Below, one piece after another: positions 32,051-43,825 of a stretch of DNA of 64,000 nucleotides (position 1 is the first letter of the stretch; each line of letters starts with the position of its first letter). The notes under the pieces were generated by a model. That model ran no database searches and was not told the origin of the DNA. It was given only the letters and a program-made list of their open reading frames with translations. The DNA comes from Lepidostoma basale (taxonomy: Eukaryota > Arthropoda > Insecta > Trichoptera > Lepidostomatidae), in contig JAHDVF020000672.1 of the NCBI GenBank assembly GCA_022606425.2, positions 179,876 through 243,875 on the forward strand, given 5' to 3'. The position numbers and the translations under genes were made by a program.

Positions 32051-35000
32051 ACTCATTCTGAAATATTTGAGAAATACAGCCATATAACGTTTGTGAGAAA
32101 TATGTCAATTGCACGTCAGAACAATATCCTTGTGACGTCATTGGCACGTAAGTAAGAATTATGTTATTATGACGTATGTGAAAATACGACGTTATGACGG
32201 TTTTGTGAAATATGCCATTCTAACGTATGATAGAAAAACGTAAATGTGACCTCTGAGAGAAATATGTAATTAGCACGTACGTGAGAAGATGTCTTTTTGA
32301 CCAAAGTGAAAAGTAAGCCAATCGCAAGTAAGTGAGAAAAATGTTATTGTGACTTTTGAGAAAATATGTCATTAAGACGTATTTTTGTCATTCGCACGTA
32401 TGTGAGAAATGTGTAAGTTTGACGTTTTTGATAATATGTCAATGTGACGTTTGTGAGAAATATGTGAGAAATATGTCATTCTAACGTATGAGAAAAATAT
32501 ATAACGCAATGACATGAGAACATATGTGAGAAATATGTCAAAATTACATACGTGAGAAATAAGTCATTTTGAAATATTTGAGAAATACAGCCATATAACG
32601 TTTGTGAGAAATATGTCAATGGCACGTCAGTGAGAACTGTATCATTGTGACATCATTGGCACGTAAGTAAGAATTATGTTATTATGACGTATGTGAAAAT
32701 ACGACGTTATAACGGTTTTGTGAAATATGCCATTCTAACGTATGAGAAAATTATGTCAATGAGACATATGTGAGAAATATGTCAAAATTACATACGTGAG
32801 AAATAAGTCATTCTGAAATATTTGAGAAATACAGCCATATAACGTTGGTGAGAAATATGTCAATGGCACGTCAGTGAGAACTATATCATTGTGACGTCAT
32901 TGGCACGTAAGTAAGAATTATGATATTATTACGTATATGAAAATACGACGTTATAACGGTTTTGTGAAATATGCCATTCTAACGTATGAGAAAAATATGT
33001 CAATGAGACATACTCGTATGTGAGAAATATGTCAAAATTACATACGTGAGAAATAAGTCATTCTGAAATATTTGAGAAATACAGCCATATAAGGTTTGTG
33101 AGAAATATGTCTATGGCACGTCAGTGAGAACTATATCCTTGTGACGTCATTGGCACGTAAGTAAGAGTTATGTTATTATGACGTATGTGAAAATACGACG
33201 TTATGACGGTTTTGTGAAATATGCCATTCTAACGTATGATAGAAAAACGTAAATGTGACCTCTGAGAGAAATATGTAATTAGCACGTACGTGAGAAGATG
33301 TCTTTTTGACCAAAGTGAAAAGTAAGCCAATCGCAAGTAAGTGAGAAAAATGTTATTGTGACTTTTAAGAAAATATGTCATTAAGACGTATTTTTGTCAT
33401 TCGCATGTATGTGAGAAATGTGTAAGTTTGACGTTTTTGATAATATGTCAATGTGACGTTTGTGAGAAATATGTCATTCTAACGTATGAGAAAAATATGT
33501 CAATGAGACATATGTGAGAAATATGTCAAAATTACATACGTGAGATATAAGTCATTCTGAAATATTTGAGAAATACAGCCATATAACGTTGGTGAAAAAT
33601 ATGTCAATGGCACGTCAGTGAAAACTATATCATTGTGACGTCATTGGCACGTAAGTAAGAATTATGTTATTATGACGTATGTGAAAATACGACGTTATAA
33701 CGGTTTTGTGAAATATGCCATTCTAACGTATGAGAAAAATATGTCAATGAGACATATGTGAGAAATATGTCAAAATTACATACGTGAGAACTAAGTCATT
33801 CTGAAATATTTGAGAAATACAGCCATATAACGTTTGTGAGAAATATGTCAATGGCACGTCAGTGAGAACTTTATCATTGTGACGTCATTGGCACGTAAGT
33901 AAGAATTATGTTTTTATGACGTATGTGAAAATACGACGTTATAACGGTTTTGTGAAATATGCCATTCTAACGTATGAGAAAAATATGTCAATGAGACATA
34001 CTCGTATGTGAGAAATATGTCAAAATTACATACGTGAGAAATAAGTCATTCTGAAATATTTGAGAAATACAGCCATATAACGTTTGTGAGAAATATGTCT
34101 ATGGCACGTCAGTGAGAACTATATCATTGTGACGTCATTGGCACGTAAGTAAGAATTATGTTATTATGACGTATGTGAAAATACGACGTTATATCGGTTT
34201 TGTGAAATATGCCATTCTAACGTATGAGAAAAATATGTCAATGAGACATATGTGAGAAATATGTTAAAATTACATACGTGAGAACTAAGTCTTTCTGAAA
34301 TATTTGAGAAATACAGCCATATAACGTTTGTGAGAAATATGTCAATGGCACGTCAGTGAGAACTTTATCATTGTGACGTCATTGGCACGTAAGTAAGAAT
34401 AATGTTATTATGACGTATGTGAAAATACGACGTTATAACGGTTTTGTGAAATATGCCATTCTAACGTATGAGAAAAATATGTCAATGAGACATACGAGTA
34501 TGTGAGAAATATGTCAAAATAACATACGTGAGAAATAAGTCATTCTGAAATATTTGAGAAATACAGCCATATAACGTTTGTGAGAAATATGTCTATGGCA
34601 CGTCAGTGAGAACTATATCCTTGTGACGTCATTGGCACGTAAGTAAGAATTATGTTATTATGGCGTATGTGAAAATACGACGTTATGACGGTTTTGTGAA
34701 ATATGCCATTCTAACGTATGATAGTAAAACGTAAATGTAACCTCTGAGAGAAATATGTAATCAGCACGTACGTGAGAAGATGTCTTTTTGACCAAAGTGA
34801 AAAGTAAGCCAATCGCAAGTAAGTGAGAAAAATGTTATTGTGACCCTTTGAGAAAATATGTCATTAAGACGTATTTTCGTCATTCGCACGTATGTGAGAA
34901 ATGTGTAAGTTTGACGTTTTAGATAATATGTCAATGTGACTAATGTGAGAAATATGTCATTCTAACGTATGAGAAAAATATGTCAATGAGACATATGTGA

Positions 35001-38000
35001 GAAATATGTCAAAATTACATACGTGAGATATAAGCAATTCTGAAATATTTGAGAAATACAGCAATATTACGTTTGTGAGAAATATGTCAATGGCACGTCA
35101 GTGAGAACTATATCATTGTGACGTCATTGGCACGTAAGTAAGAATTATGTTATTATGACGTATGTGAAAATACGAGGTTATAACGGTTTTGTGAAATATG
35201 CCATTCTAACGTATGAGATGAATATGTCAATGACACATATGTGAGAAATATGTCAAAATTACATACGTGAGAAATAAGTCATTCTGAAATATTTGAGAAA
35301 TACAGCCATATAACGTTGGTAAGAAATATGTCAATGGCACGTCAGTGAGAACTATATCATTGTGACGTCATTGGCACGTAAGTAAGAATTATGATATTAT
35401 GACGTATGTGAAAATACGACGTTATAACGGTTTTGTGAAATATGCCATTCTAACGTATGAGAAAAATATGTCAACGAGACATATGTGAGAAATATGTCAA
35501 AATTACATACGTGAGAAATAAGTCATTCTGAAATATTTGAGAAATACAGCCATATAACGTTTGTGAGAAATATGTCTATGGCACGTCAGTGAGAACTATA
35601 TCCTTGTGACGTCATTTGCACGTAAGTAAGAATTATGTTATTATGACGTATGTGAAAATACGACGTTATAACGGTTTTGTGAAATATGCCATTCTAACGT
35701 ATGAGAAAAATATGTCACTGAGACATATGTGAGAAATATGTCAAAATTACATACGTGAGAAATAAGTCATTCTGAAATATTTGAGAAATACAGCCATATA
35801 ACGTTTGTGAGAAATATGTCTATGGCACGTCAGTGAGAACTATATCCTTGTGACGTCATTGGCACGTAAGTAAGAATTATGTTATTATGACGCATGTGAA
35901 AATACGACGTTATGACGGTTTTGTGAAATATGCCATTCTAACGTATGATAGAAAAACGTAAATGTGACCTCTGAGAGAAATATGTAATCAGCACGTACGT
36001 GAGAAGATGTCTTTTTGACCAAAGTGGAAAGTAAGCCAATCGCAAGTAAGTGAGAAAAATGTTATTGTGACTTTTGAGAAAATATGTCATTAAGACGTAT
36101 TTTTGTCATTCGCACGTATGTGAGAAATGTGTAAGTTTGACGTTTAATGATAATATGTCAATGTGACGTTTGTGAGAAATATGTCATTCTAACGTATGAG
36201 AAAAATATGTTAATGAGACACATGTGAGAAATATGTCAAAATTACATACGTGAGAAATAAGTCATTTTGAAATATTTGAGCAATACAGCCATATAACGTT
36301 TGTGAGAAATATGTCAATGGCACGTCAGTGAGAACTATATCATTGTGACGTCATTGGCACGTAAGTAAGAATTATGCTATAACGACGTATTTGAAAAAAT
36401 GACGTTATAACGGTTTTGTGAAATATGCCATTCTAACGTATGAGAAAAATATGTCAATGAGACATATGTGAGAAATATGTCAAAATTACATACGTGAGAA
36501 ATAAGTCATTCTGAAATATTTGAGAAATACAGCCATATAAGGTTTGTGAGAAATATGTCTATGGCACATCAGTGAGAACTATATCCTTGTGACGTCATTG
36601 GCACGTAAGTAAGAATTATGTTATTATGACGTATGTGAAAATACGACGTTATGACGTTTTTGTGAAATATGCCATTCTAACGTATGATAGAAAAACGTAA
36701 ATGTGACCTCTGAGAGAAATATGTAATCAGCACGTACGTGAGAAGATGTATTTTTGACCAAAGTGAAAAGTAAGCCAATCGCAAGTAAGTGAGAAAAATG
36801 TTTTTGTGACTTTTGAGAAAATATGTCATTGAGACGTATTTTTGTCATTCGCATGTATGTGAGAAATGTGTAAGTTTGACGTTTTTGATAATATGTCAAT
36901 GTGACGTTTGTGAGAAATATGTCATTCTAACGTAAGAGAAAAATATGTCAATGAGACATATGTGAGAAATATGTCAAAATTACATACGTGAGAAATAAGT
37001 CATTCTGAAATATTTGAGAAATACAGCCATATAACGTTTGTGAGAAATATGTCAATGGCATGTCAGTGAGAACTATATCATTGTGGCGTCATTGGCACGT
37101 AAGTAAGAATTATGTTATTATGACGTATGTGAAAATACGACGTTATAACGGTTTTGTGAAATATGCCATTCTAACGTATGAGAAAAATATGTCAATGAGA
37201 CATATATGAGAAATATGTCAAAATTACATACGTGAGAACTAAGTCATTCTGAAATATTTGAGAAATACAGCCATATAACTTTTGTGAGAAATATGTCAAT
37301 GGCACGTCAGTGAGAACTTTATCATTGTGACGTCATTGGCACGTAAGTAAGAATTATGTTATTATGACGTATGTGAAAAAATGACGTTATAACGGTTTTG
37401 TGAAATATGCCATTCTAACGTATGAGAAAAATATGTCAATGAGACATATGTGAGAAAAATGTCAAAATTACATACGTGAGAAATAAGTCATTCTGAAATA
37501 TTTGAGAAATACAGCCATATAACGTTTGTGAGAAATATGTCTATGGCACGTCAGTGAGAACTATATCCTTGTGACGTCATTGGCACGTAAGTAAGAATTT
37601 GGTTATTATAACGTATGTGAAAATACGACGTTATGACGGTTTTGTGAAATATCCCATTCTAACGTATGATAGAAAAACGTAAATGTGACCTCTGAGAATA
37701 ATATGTAATTAGCATGTACGTGAGAAGATGTCTTTTTGACCAAAGTGAAAAGTAAGCCAATCGCAAGTTAGTGAGAAAAATGTTATTCTGACTTTTGAGA
37801 AAATATGTCATTAAGACGTATTTTTGTCATTCGCACGTATGTGAGAAATGTGTAAGTTTGACGTTTTTGATAATATGTCAATGTGACGTTTGTGAGAAAT
37901 ATGTCATTCTAACGTATGGGAAAAATATGTCAATGAGACATATGTGAGAAATATGTCAAAATTACATACGTGAGAAATAAGTCATTCTGAAATATCTGAG

Positions 38001-39631
38001 AAATACAGCCATATAACGTTGGTGAGAAATATGTCAATGGCACGTCAGTGAGAACTATATCATTGTGACGTCATTGGCGCGTAAGTAAGAATTATGATAT
38101 TATAACGTATATGAAAATACGACGTTATAACGGTTTTGTGAAATATGCCATTCTAACGTATGAGAAAAATATGTCAATGAGACATACGAGTATGTGATAA
38201 ATATGTCAAAATACATACGTGAGAAATAAGTCATTCTGAAATATTTGAGAAATACAGCCATATAACGTTGGTGAGAAATATGTCAATGGCACGTCAGTGA
38301 GAACTATATCCTTGTGACGTCATTGGCACCAAAGTAAGAATTATGTTATTATGACGTATGTGAAAATACGACGTTATAACGGTTTTGTGAAATATGCCAT
38401 TCTAACGTATGATAGAAAAACGTTAATGTGACTTCTGAGAGAAATATGTAATCAGCACGTACGTGAGAAGATGTCTTTTTGACCAAAGTGAAAAGTAAGC
38501 CAATCGCAAGTAAGTGAGAAAAATGTTATTGTGACTTTTGAGAAAATATGTCATTAAGACTTATTTTTGTCATTCGCACGTATGTGAGAAATGTGTAAGT
38601 TTGACGTTTTTGATAATATGTCAATGTGACGTTTGTGAGAAATATGTCATTCTAACGTATGAGTAAAATATGTCAATGAGACATATGTGAGAAATATGTC
38701 AAAATTACATACTTGAGAAATAAGTCATTCTGAAATATTTGAGAAATACAGCCATATAACGTTTGTGAGAAATATGTCAATGGCACGTCAGTGAGAACTA
38801 TATCATTGTGACGTCATTGGCACGTAAGTAAGAATTATGTTATTATGACGTATGTGAAAATACGACGTTATGACGGTTTTGTGAAATATGCCATTCTAAC
38901 GTATGATAGTAAAACGTAAATGTGACCTCTGAGAGAAATATGTAATCAGCACGTACGTGAGAAGATGTCTTTTTGACCAAAGTGAAAAGTAAGCTAATCG
39001 CAAGTAAGTGAGAAAAATGTTATTGTGACTTTTGAGAAAATATGTCATTAAGACGTATTTTTGTCATTCGCACGTATGTGAGAAATGTGTAAGTTTGACG
39101 TTTTAGATAATATGTCAATGTGACGTTTGTGAGAAATATGTCATTCTAACGTATGAGAAAAATATGTCAATGAGACATATGTGAGAAATATGTCAAAATT
39201 GCATACGTGAGATATAAGTCATTCTGAAATATTTGAGAAATACAGCAATATTACGTTTGTGAGGAATATGTCAATGGCACGTCAGTGAGAACTATATCAT
39301 TGTGACGTCATTGGCACGTAAGTAAGAATTATGATATTATTACGTATATGAAAATACGACGTTATAACGGTTTTGTGAAATATGCCATTCTAACGTATGA
39401 TAGAAAAACGTAAATGTGACCTCTGAGAGAAATATGTAATTAGCACGTACGTGAGAAAATATCTTTTTGACCAAAGTGAAAAGTAAGCCAATCGCAAGTA
39501 TGTGAGAAAAATGTTATTGTGACTTTTGAGAAAATATGTCATTAAGTAGTATTTTTGTCATTCGCACGTATGTGAGAAATGTGTTAGTTTGACGTTTTTG
39601 ATAATATATCAATGTGACGTTTGTGAGAAAT
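32051..39631 (-). repeat. Satellite array, block II, reverse orientation
   Basis: Higher-order units of 244, 250 and 494 bp: the gacgtc landmark lies at 33143, 33637, 33881, 34131 and 34375. The long unit adds a 250-bp block with gacctctgagagaaatatgt and gaccaaagtgaaaagtaagc. Each unit has TGACGTCA. Short ORFs here are chance open frames of the repeat; no gene. Confidence 0.92.
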
Positions 39632-39751
39632 TATTATAAATCAAACGCTTGAGTCATAGATACGAACTAAACTTTTATTGTTAGATAGTACAGTATTACA
39701 TGTATTCAAAGATAGATGGCGCTACTGATATTGTCGATACATAAAATAACA
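39632..39751 (-). repeat. Copia 3' LTR
   Basis: Same 120-bp sequence with four substitutions. Preceded on the minus strand by the purine tract at 39752-39760. Confidence 0.88.
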
Positions 39752-39760
39752 CCCCTACTT
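39752..39760 (-). other. Copia polypurine tract
   Basis: AAGTAGGGG sits immediately upstream of the 3' LTR on the minus strand, the expected start site for plus-strand synthesis. Confidence 0.6.
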
Positions 39761-40061
39761 ATCGCAATATCCACTATCACACATAAATATAAATTTAATC
39801 TAAACAAACTATCCCAAGAAGTAACATAAATTTATAATGCTTTGCTGAACATAAACTTTTCGTTAAAATATCAGCTGGCATATCAGCTGTTGGCACATAC
39901 AGTACTTAAACAATTTTATCTTTTACTAAATCACGACAAAAATGATATTTGATATCAATATGCTTTGTACGTTTATGAAAGACTGGGTTTGCACACAACT
40001 TCTGTGCGCCTTGGTTATCATTGATAATGCTTATTGTGTACATCTTATTGGTTATTTCATA

Positions 40062-41155
40062 CTATAATTCCTTAAGATATAATGCTTCTCTACATGCCTC
40101 AGATAGACCAATATACTCTGATTCAGTACTGGAGAGGGCTACACATTTCTGTTTCCTACATTCCCATGATATTGCACCATGAGACAACAAAAAACACATC
40201 CCAGTATATGATCTCCTATCTTCAGAGTTAGAAGCCCAATCAGCATCTACATAGCCTCTTATTTCTGAGTTACCATCTTTACAATATTTTATTCCATAAG
40301 ATTTAGTTCTTTTAAGATATCTCAATACTCTCTTTGCATATTCCCAATGCTGTTTAGTGTGGCAATTATTGAATTGTAATATCTGGCCTAGTTAAGACTG
40401 ACAGGTACATCAAACTGCCAATTAGTTGTTGATAGGGCACACATTTATTTACACCTACTTCACCCTTACTTGCATTTAATTTGACCTCCATAGGTGTATC
40501 AACAACCTTACTAAATTAAATTTGCTCAATAATTGATCAATATAAGTTTGCTGGCTCAAAGTTACATATCCTTTATCTTTGTTAAAGGTAACATTCATTC
40601 CAAGACATAGTTTAACATCACCTAAGTCTTTAATGCTAAACTTATTAGATAAAATCTGTTTCAAGCTCTTAGTTTCAGTTTTATCGTTGGAAAATATAAA
40701 GAAATCATAGACTGTTACAATGGTCTTACATTTGTTATTATCCTTTATATACATACATGGCTCTATCTTTCATAACCATTACTGATCAAACAATCATCTA
40801 GAGGCCTGCTTAAGTCCATAAATGGCCTTTTTAAGTTTTAATACTTTACTAACTGAACTACTATTATAACTGGTTTCCTCTAAATCACCATTTAAGAACG
40901 CAGTCTTAACATCTAAATGAGAGACCTAACTTTACCAAATAATAGTCTAAGAGTTGTATGTCTCACTACAGGCGAAAATGTTTCAGTATAGTCCACACCA
41001 TGTTTTTGGGTGAAGCCCTTTGCGACTAGACGAGCACGGTAACGCACATTGTTTTCACTATCGTACTTTTTCCGCAACACCCACTTGCACTGCACTATAG
41101 TACCATCTTTTGGAACATCTACGACTGTAGCTCTTCCTGCACTGCCGCTAACCAC
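40062..41155 (-). pseudogene. Copia reverse transcriptase and RNase H, decayed
   Basis: Reads in at least two further frames: 41155-40913 has DVPKDGTIVQCKWVLRKKYD and RARLVAKGFTQKHGVDYTET; next HLDVKTAFLNGD and KKAIYGLKQAS; 40754-40476 has FSIKDLGDVKLCLGMN with the catalytic box eroded (VYDFFIF where VYVDD is expected); 40325-40062 is RNase H (YVDADWASNSEDRRSYTG, KCVALSSTESEYIGLSEA). RT activity is lost. Confidence 0.82.
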
Positions 41156-43608
41156 TGTGCTTTCTCAGGTCCTTCCAAGGCTTCTTGCAACAATATCTCA
41201 CCCGTGAACATCTGGTCACCTTCTATGCAAGCACTTGCAAATCCAAATCTGTCTGGCTGCTTTCTACGCTGAGGACCACTTATTGTGTTGACATTGTTGA
41301 GTATTATGGAGTCTTCACTGTCTGTTGCACCAGACTCTGAGCTATCCAATGTTTCATCTTCACAAGGTACATACATTTCCCCACTGTCATCCATGTTCAA
41401 GCTATCTGATTGTTCATGTGAATCTTCCTGAAGTGTCAAATCTTCTTCCCCTACTGGAACTGTATTCACATCATCTGAACAATGTTCCTGTACCTCCAGA
41501 AGATTATTCTCTGTCTCTATCTTCTCCAATACTATAACATCCCTACTGGTAGTGATGACATTAGACTTCGGGTTGTAAATCCTGTACCCTTTGACTTCAT
41601 TAGAATAGCCGACAAGGATACATTTTTCAGCTTTTCTGTCCCATTTCAATCTCTTTTGTTTTGGCACATGTACCATAATTATACTACCAAAAATACGTAG
41701 GTGACTTACATCAGGCTTTCTGTCTGTCCATATCTCGAAAGGAGTTTTATAATTTAAGGATGTAGTCACAGTTCTGTTCTGTAAGTACACTGCAGTGTGT
41801 GCAGCCTCTGCCCAAAACCTTTTCTCGAGACCTGCATCGAACAACAGACACTTGGTTTTCTCAACAATAGTCCGGTTATATCGCTCCGAGAGTCCATTCT
41901 GCTCTGGCGTGTATGGGTTTGTTTTGTGATGTACTATTCCATGCGACATCAAAAAATCATCAAACTTGCTGTTGCAGAATTCTGTCCCATTGTCACTTCT
42001 CAAAATCTTAATCTTGCGATTAAGTTGATTCTCAACCTCTGCTTTGTATTGTTGAAAGCATTTCAACGCTTCATCCTTTGTTTTTAGGAAATAAATATAT
42101 GTCATACGACTAAAATCATCGATGAACAGCATAAAGTATCTCGAACCACCTATTGACCGATTTTCCATTGGTCCACAGAGATCGGTATGCACAATATGTA
42201 ACAACTCAGTACTTCTGCTACCTTCCTTGGGAAAAGGCAACCGGCTTTGCTTGCCCTCACAGCATGCGACACATGATGACTTGGACATATCAATCTTACT
42301 ATCAATTGTCAATCCCTCTACAGCATCTTGCATCTTGTTCAAATACTGGCTGTTGACATGACCCAAACGTCGATGCCAAACTGCACTGGACACAGTCATT
42401 GCAGTTGCTGAACAATATTCAGACATATTCAGTTTATATACACCATTCAACAGACATGCTGTAGCCACAAGTACTCCTGCCTTATTGAAAATCTGACAAC
42501 CATTGTTGTTAAATAAAACTTTGTTTCCTTTGGATATAAGTTGACTGACAGACAACAGATTTGTAGTCAACTTTGGTACGCACAATACACCTTCCACTGT
42601 AATATCGTATTCACAGGCGTGCGTCTTTGTCGTAATCTGCACATCTCCAGTACATAATACAGGTACTTTATTTTTGTTTGCCACGACAATTTCCTTAATC
42701 ATAAGATCCCGCGACACATTTGACAACCATTCTTTGTTCGCGGTAAGATGAACACTCGCCCCGGAGTCAATATACCAATCGCTTTTGCAAAATTCACCAT
42801 TCAAGAACACGGTGCTAAACGCATTACTGCTTGTACGCTCATTATTATTTGTATTCGATGAACTTTTGTTCGAAAATGTACATTGATTACTGTAATGGCC
42901 TTTTTGTTTACATCTATAGCATGTTATGACCTTTGGTTTTGACTTTGACATATGGGCATTGTCTTTGGTTGAAGTGCTACCAACTTTCCGGTTCTTCTTA
43001 TAACTCGCAAACGCACCACTGGAATTGAAAGCGCTGCTGTCGCCTCCGTTTCCGCTTTCTTCCATGTCCAACAACTTTGTTTTAATGGCGTCTGCTGTCA
43101 ATGGTATGCCGCAATGTTCGATCGCCATTATCATAGGGGAATATTTTTCTGTTAATCCCGCTAACAAAAGCGATGCGACCCACTCATCATTAATTTTGAA
43201 ACCCGTACCACTCAATTTCTGGCTTGTTTCAATTATCTGTGTCACGTACGAAGTCATTGAAACACTATTCTCGAGTCGAATGGAAATCAAACTCCTCAGC
43301 AAACTGATCCTTCTCGTAAATCCTGAGTCATCGAATAGGTTCTTCAATTTCTTCCACAGCTCATGGGTCGTTTGTACATCTTTTATGTGTACGTACAGCG
43401 ACGAATCTATTGTGAAAATAAGTTTGGCTCTGGTTTTTGCGTCACCTGCTGCTCCTATTTCTTCTGGTACTGTCTCCGACTTGATGCAATCAGACAGCCC
43501 CTCCAGAATTAAGAAATTCTCAGCCGCAAAAGCCCATTCACTGTAATTCTCCCGCCCTTTCAGTTTAGGCACACTGACATGATAGTTCGTCGTCATTTTC
43601 ACAGTCAC
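41119..43608 (-). CDS. Copia gag-protease-integrase polyprotein (truncated by frameshift)
   Basis: 829 codons. Gag starts near LKGRENYSEWAFAAENFL; zinc knuckle CYRCKQKGHYSNQC (CX2CX4HX4C) at about residue 230; aspartic protease DSGASVH at about 280; integrase zinc-binding HRRLGHVNSQYLNKM with CVACCEGK from about 409; DDE core HTDLCGPM, LRSDNGTEFCN and PEQNGLSERYN from about 471; then KRLKWDRKAEKCILVGYS and the acidic linker to RT. It ends just after AQWLAAVQEELQS, where a deletion plus frameshift separates it from RT. Start chosen at the first ATG after the LTR. The enzyme motifs look intact up to the break. Confidence 0.85.
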   Translation of the reverse strand: MTVKMTTNYHVSVPKLKGRENYSEWAFAAENFLILEGLSDCIKSETVPEEIGAAGDAKTRAKLIFTIDSSLYVHIKDVQTTHELWKKLKNLFDDSGFTRRISLLRSLISIRLENSVSMTSYVTQIIETSQKLSGTGFKINDEWVASLLLAGLTEKYSPMIMAIEHCGIPLTADAIKTKLLDMEESGNGGDSSAFNSSGAFASYKKNRKVGSTSTKDNAHMSKSKPKVITCYRCKQKGHYSNQCTFSNKSSSNTNNNERTSSNAFSTVFLNGEFCKSDWYIDSGASVHLTANKEWLSNVSRDLMIKEIVVANKNKVPVLCTGDVQITTKTHACEYDITVEGVLCVPKLTTNLLSVSQLISKGNKVLFNNNGCQIFNKAGVLVATACLLNGVYKLNMSEYCSATAMTVSSAVWHRRLGHVNSQYLNKMQDAVEGLTIDSKIDMSKSSCVACCEGKQSRLPFPKEGSRSTELLHIVHTDLCGPMENRSIGGSRYFMLFIDDFSRMTYIYFLKTKDEALKCFQQYKAEVENQLNRKIKILRSDNGTEFCNSKFDDFLMSHGIVHHKTNPYTPEQNGLSERYNRTIVEKTKCLLFDAGLEKRFWAEAAHTAVYLQNRTVTTSLNYKTPFEIWTDRKPDVSHLRIFGSIIMVHVPKQKRLKWDRKAEKCILVGYSNEVKGYRIYNPKSNVITTSRDVIVLEKIETENNLLEVQEHCSDDVNTVPVGEEDLTLQEDSHEQSDSLNMDDSGEMYVPCEDETLDSSESGATDSEDSIILNNVNTISGPQRRKQPDRFGFASACIEGDQMFTGEILLQEALEGPEKAQWLAAVQEELQS

Positions 43609-43691
43609 AGCGAAAATTATAGTTTATCTCAATCTGCAAAGTCTATTTCACTGATAATGTCCACGAAAATTGCGAGAAAAACTAAAAAATA

Positions 43692-43705
43692 CTGGGCCCA
43701 TAACC
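43692..43705 (-). other. Copia primer-binding site (initiator Met tRNA anticodon arm)
   Basis: GGTTATGGGCCCAG lies directly after the 5' LTR. It is complementary to the anticodon arm of eukaryotic initiator tRNA-Met (CTGGGCCCATAACC), the half-tRNA primer used by Drosophila copia. Confidence 0.8.
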
Positions 43706-43825
43706 TATTATAAACCAAACTCTTGAGTCATAGACACGAACTAAACTTTTATTGTTACATAGTACAGTATTACATGTATTCAAAGATAGATGGCGCTACT
43801 GATATTGTCGATACATAAAATAACA
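43706..43825 (-). repeat. Copia 5' LTR
   Basis: Minus strand begins TGTTATTTTATGTATCGAC. 120 bp, differing from the 3' LTR at four positions, so the insertion is not brand new. Very short for a Copia LTR. Confidence 0.88.

Larger units (their letters stand above)
39632..43825 (-). mobile_element. Copia-type LTR retrotransposon in the satellite
   Basis: 4.19-kb element with two 120-bp LTRs, a gag-pol reading frame with the Copia order (gag, protease, integrase, RT, RNase H), a primer site for initiator-Met tRNA and a polypurine tract. No matching 5-bp target duplication: left flank gaaat, right flank gtcta, and about one 26-bp monomer is missing between them, so the site lost DNA at or after insertion. 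Confidence 0.9.

Noticed and set aside
36624..36899. 91-codon ORF in the satellite, repeated at 44881-45156 and 56763-56957, and similar 60-100 codon ORFs at 24945 and 26035
   Set aside because: They are open stretches of the long satellite unit in one frame, broken by ordinary unit variants elsewhere. No conserved start, no codon bias, no domain.
41325..43546. Plus-strand ORFs of 67-173 codons
   Set aside because: Shadows of the Copia gag-pol frame on the opposite strand.
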